This document shows positions 63,788 through 64,000 of a stretch of DNA of 64,000 nucleotides, in pieces; the stretch's first letter is position 1; each line of letters begins with the position of its first letter. Position numbers and translations under genes: made by a program. The DNA comes from a bacterium (GTDB taxonomy: Bacteria; Planctomycetota; JAFGQW01), in NCBI GenBank assembly GCA_030426805.1, contig JAUHXU010000003.1, positions 496,001 to 560,000 of the forward strand. Reading direction: 5' to 3'. Below the pieces are notes generated by a model, which saw only the letters and a list, made by a program, of their open reading frames with translations, was not told the origin of the DNA and searched no databases.

Positions 63788-64000
63788 TCGCCTCGGAGAT
63801 GTGCAGGTGGTAGATGCGCGAACGATCCCGCACCGCCTTGCCGGTCGGCCGGTTGGACGGCGCCATCAGCGCCGTGCAACGGTAGCGCTCGGTCGAGCCG
63901 GGCGCGACGCTCTTGCCCGGCACGCGACGCTCGAACTCGATCACCGTGGCGGTCGGGCTGTCGGCCTCGCCGATCACCTGGCAGTCGGTGATCACCGTCT
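63771..64000 (-). CDS. Uncharacterised protein, C-terminal part (runs off right edge)
   Basis: The frame is open to the window end; the last 75 residues are visible, ending at the TAG complementary to 63771-63773. It reads as beta-rich: DCQVIGEADSPTATVIEF, GSTERYRCTALMA and [19 protein letters not shown] at 63995 could start a 74-residue protein but has no ribosome site, so an incomplete gene is more likely. No family recognised. It overlaps the lipoprotein gene downstream by 17 bp. Confidence 0.5.
   Translation of the reverse strand, partial: TVITDCQVIGEADSPTATVIEFERRVPGKSVAPGSTERYRCTALMAPSNRPTGKAVRDRSRIYHLHISEANAPKP

Noticed and set aside
1..64000. tRNA or rRNA genes
   Set aside because: No cloverleaf with a GTTCGAATC-like T-arm or rRNA signature was found on reading both strands, although a covariance search would be more sensitive.

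Overview
The window is very GC-rich DNA with densely packed, often overlapping genes. It most resembles a chromosome segment of a Planctomycetota-type bacterium. Pointers are a Ser/Thr kinase with a long TPR tail beside an ECF sigma factor, a secreted sulfatase, several secreted beta-propeller or beta-helix proteins (two with a shared C-terminal module), a tricorn-type protease and a YfhO-type membrane protein. The phylum is an inference from gene content; no rRNA or tRNA gene was recognised.

Layout. 1-685: start of a secreted SBBP/DUF7948-type protein that leaves the window. 986-10133: a tightly coupled arginine operon (argR, argG, a DUF1611 gene, argC, argD, an N-acylornithine carbamoyltransferase argF', argB, an argE-like deacylase, argH). 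It covers every step from acylglutamate to arginine but has no argA, argJ or NAGS domain; the DUF1611 gene is the obvious candidate for the missing first step. A tandem palindromic operator overlaps the promoter and start codon of argR. 10156-18910: small membrane protein, SDR, HtpG, esterase, two GT-C-like membrane proteins, a gene fragment and a secreted protein closed by a clear intrinsic terminator. 18994-23342: TPR kinase and ECF sigma factor.

23373-37456: surface polysaccharide region with a methyltransferase, four soluble glycosyltransferases, a Wzx-type flippase, three different sulfotransferases, a propeller glycosidase-like protein, a multi-span membrane glycosyltransferase-like protein and a secreted sulfatase. 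Together these suggest a sulfated glycan is made, exported and trimmed. 37582-42438: MtfA-TPR peptidase, EgtB/SenA-like enzyme, DUF481 barrel and beta-helix protein. 42580-49734: leuS and korAB converge on a RAYT transposase island bounded by nested, structured inverted repeats and a 311-bp tandem duplication.

49988-64000: NAD-dependent sugar reductase, lipoproteins, tricorn protease, MFS exporter, secreted propeller, YfhO protein, proton-translocating transhydrogenase (pntA, pntB) and a gene cut by the right edge. Several genes at the head of transcription units (argR, 24193, 31666, 37582, 38974, 49988, perhaps 54513) have a -10-like hexamer 6-8 nt before the ATG and no Shine-Dalgarno sequence, so leaderless transcription seems common here, whereas downstream genes use ATGA or GTGA overlaps.
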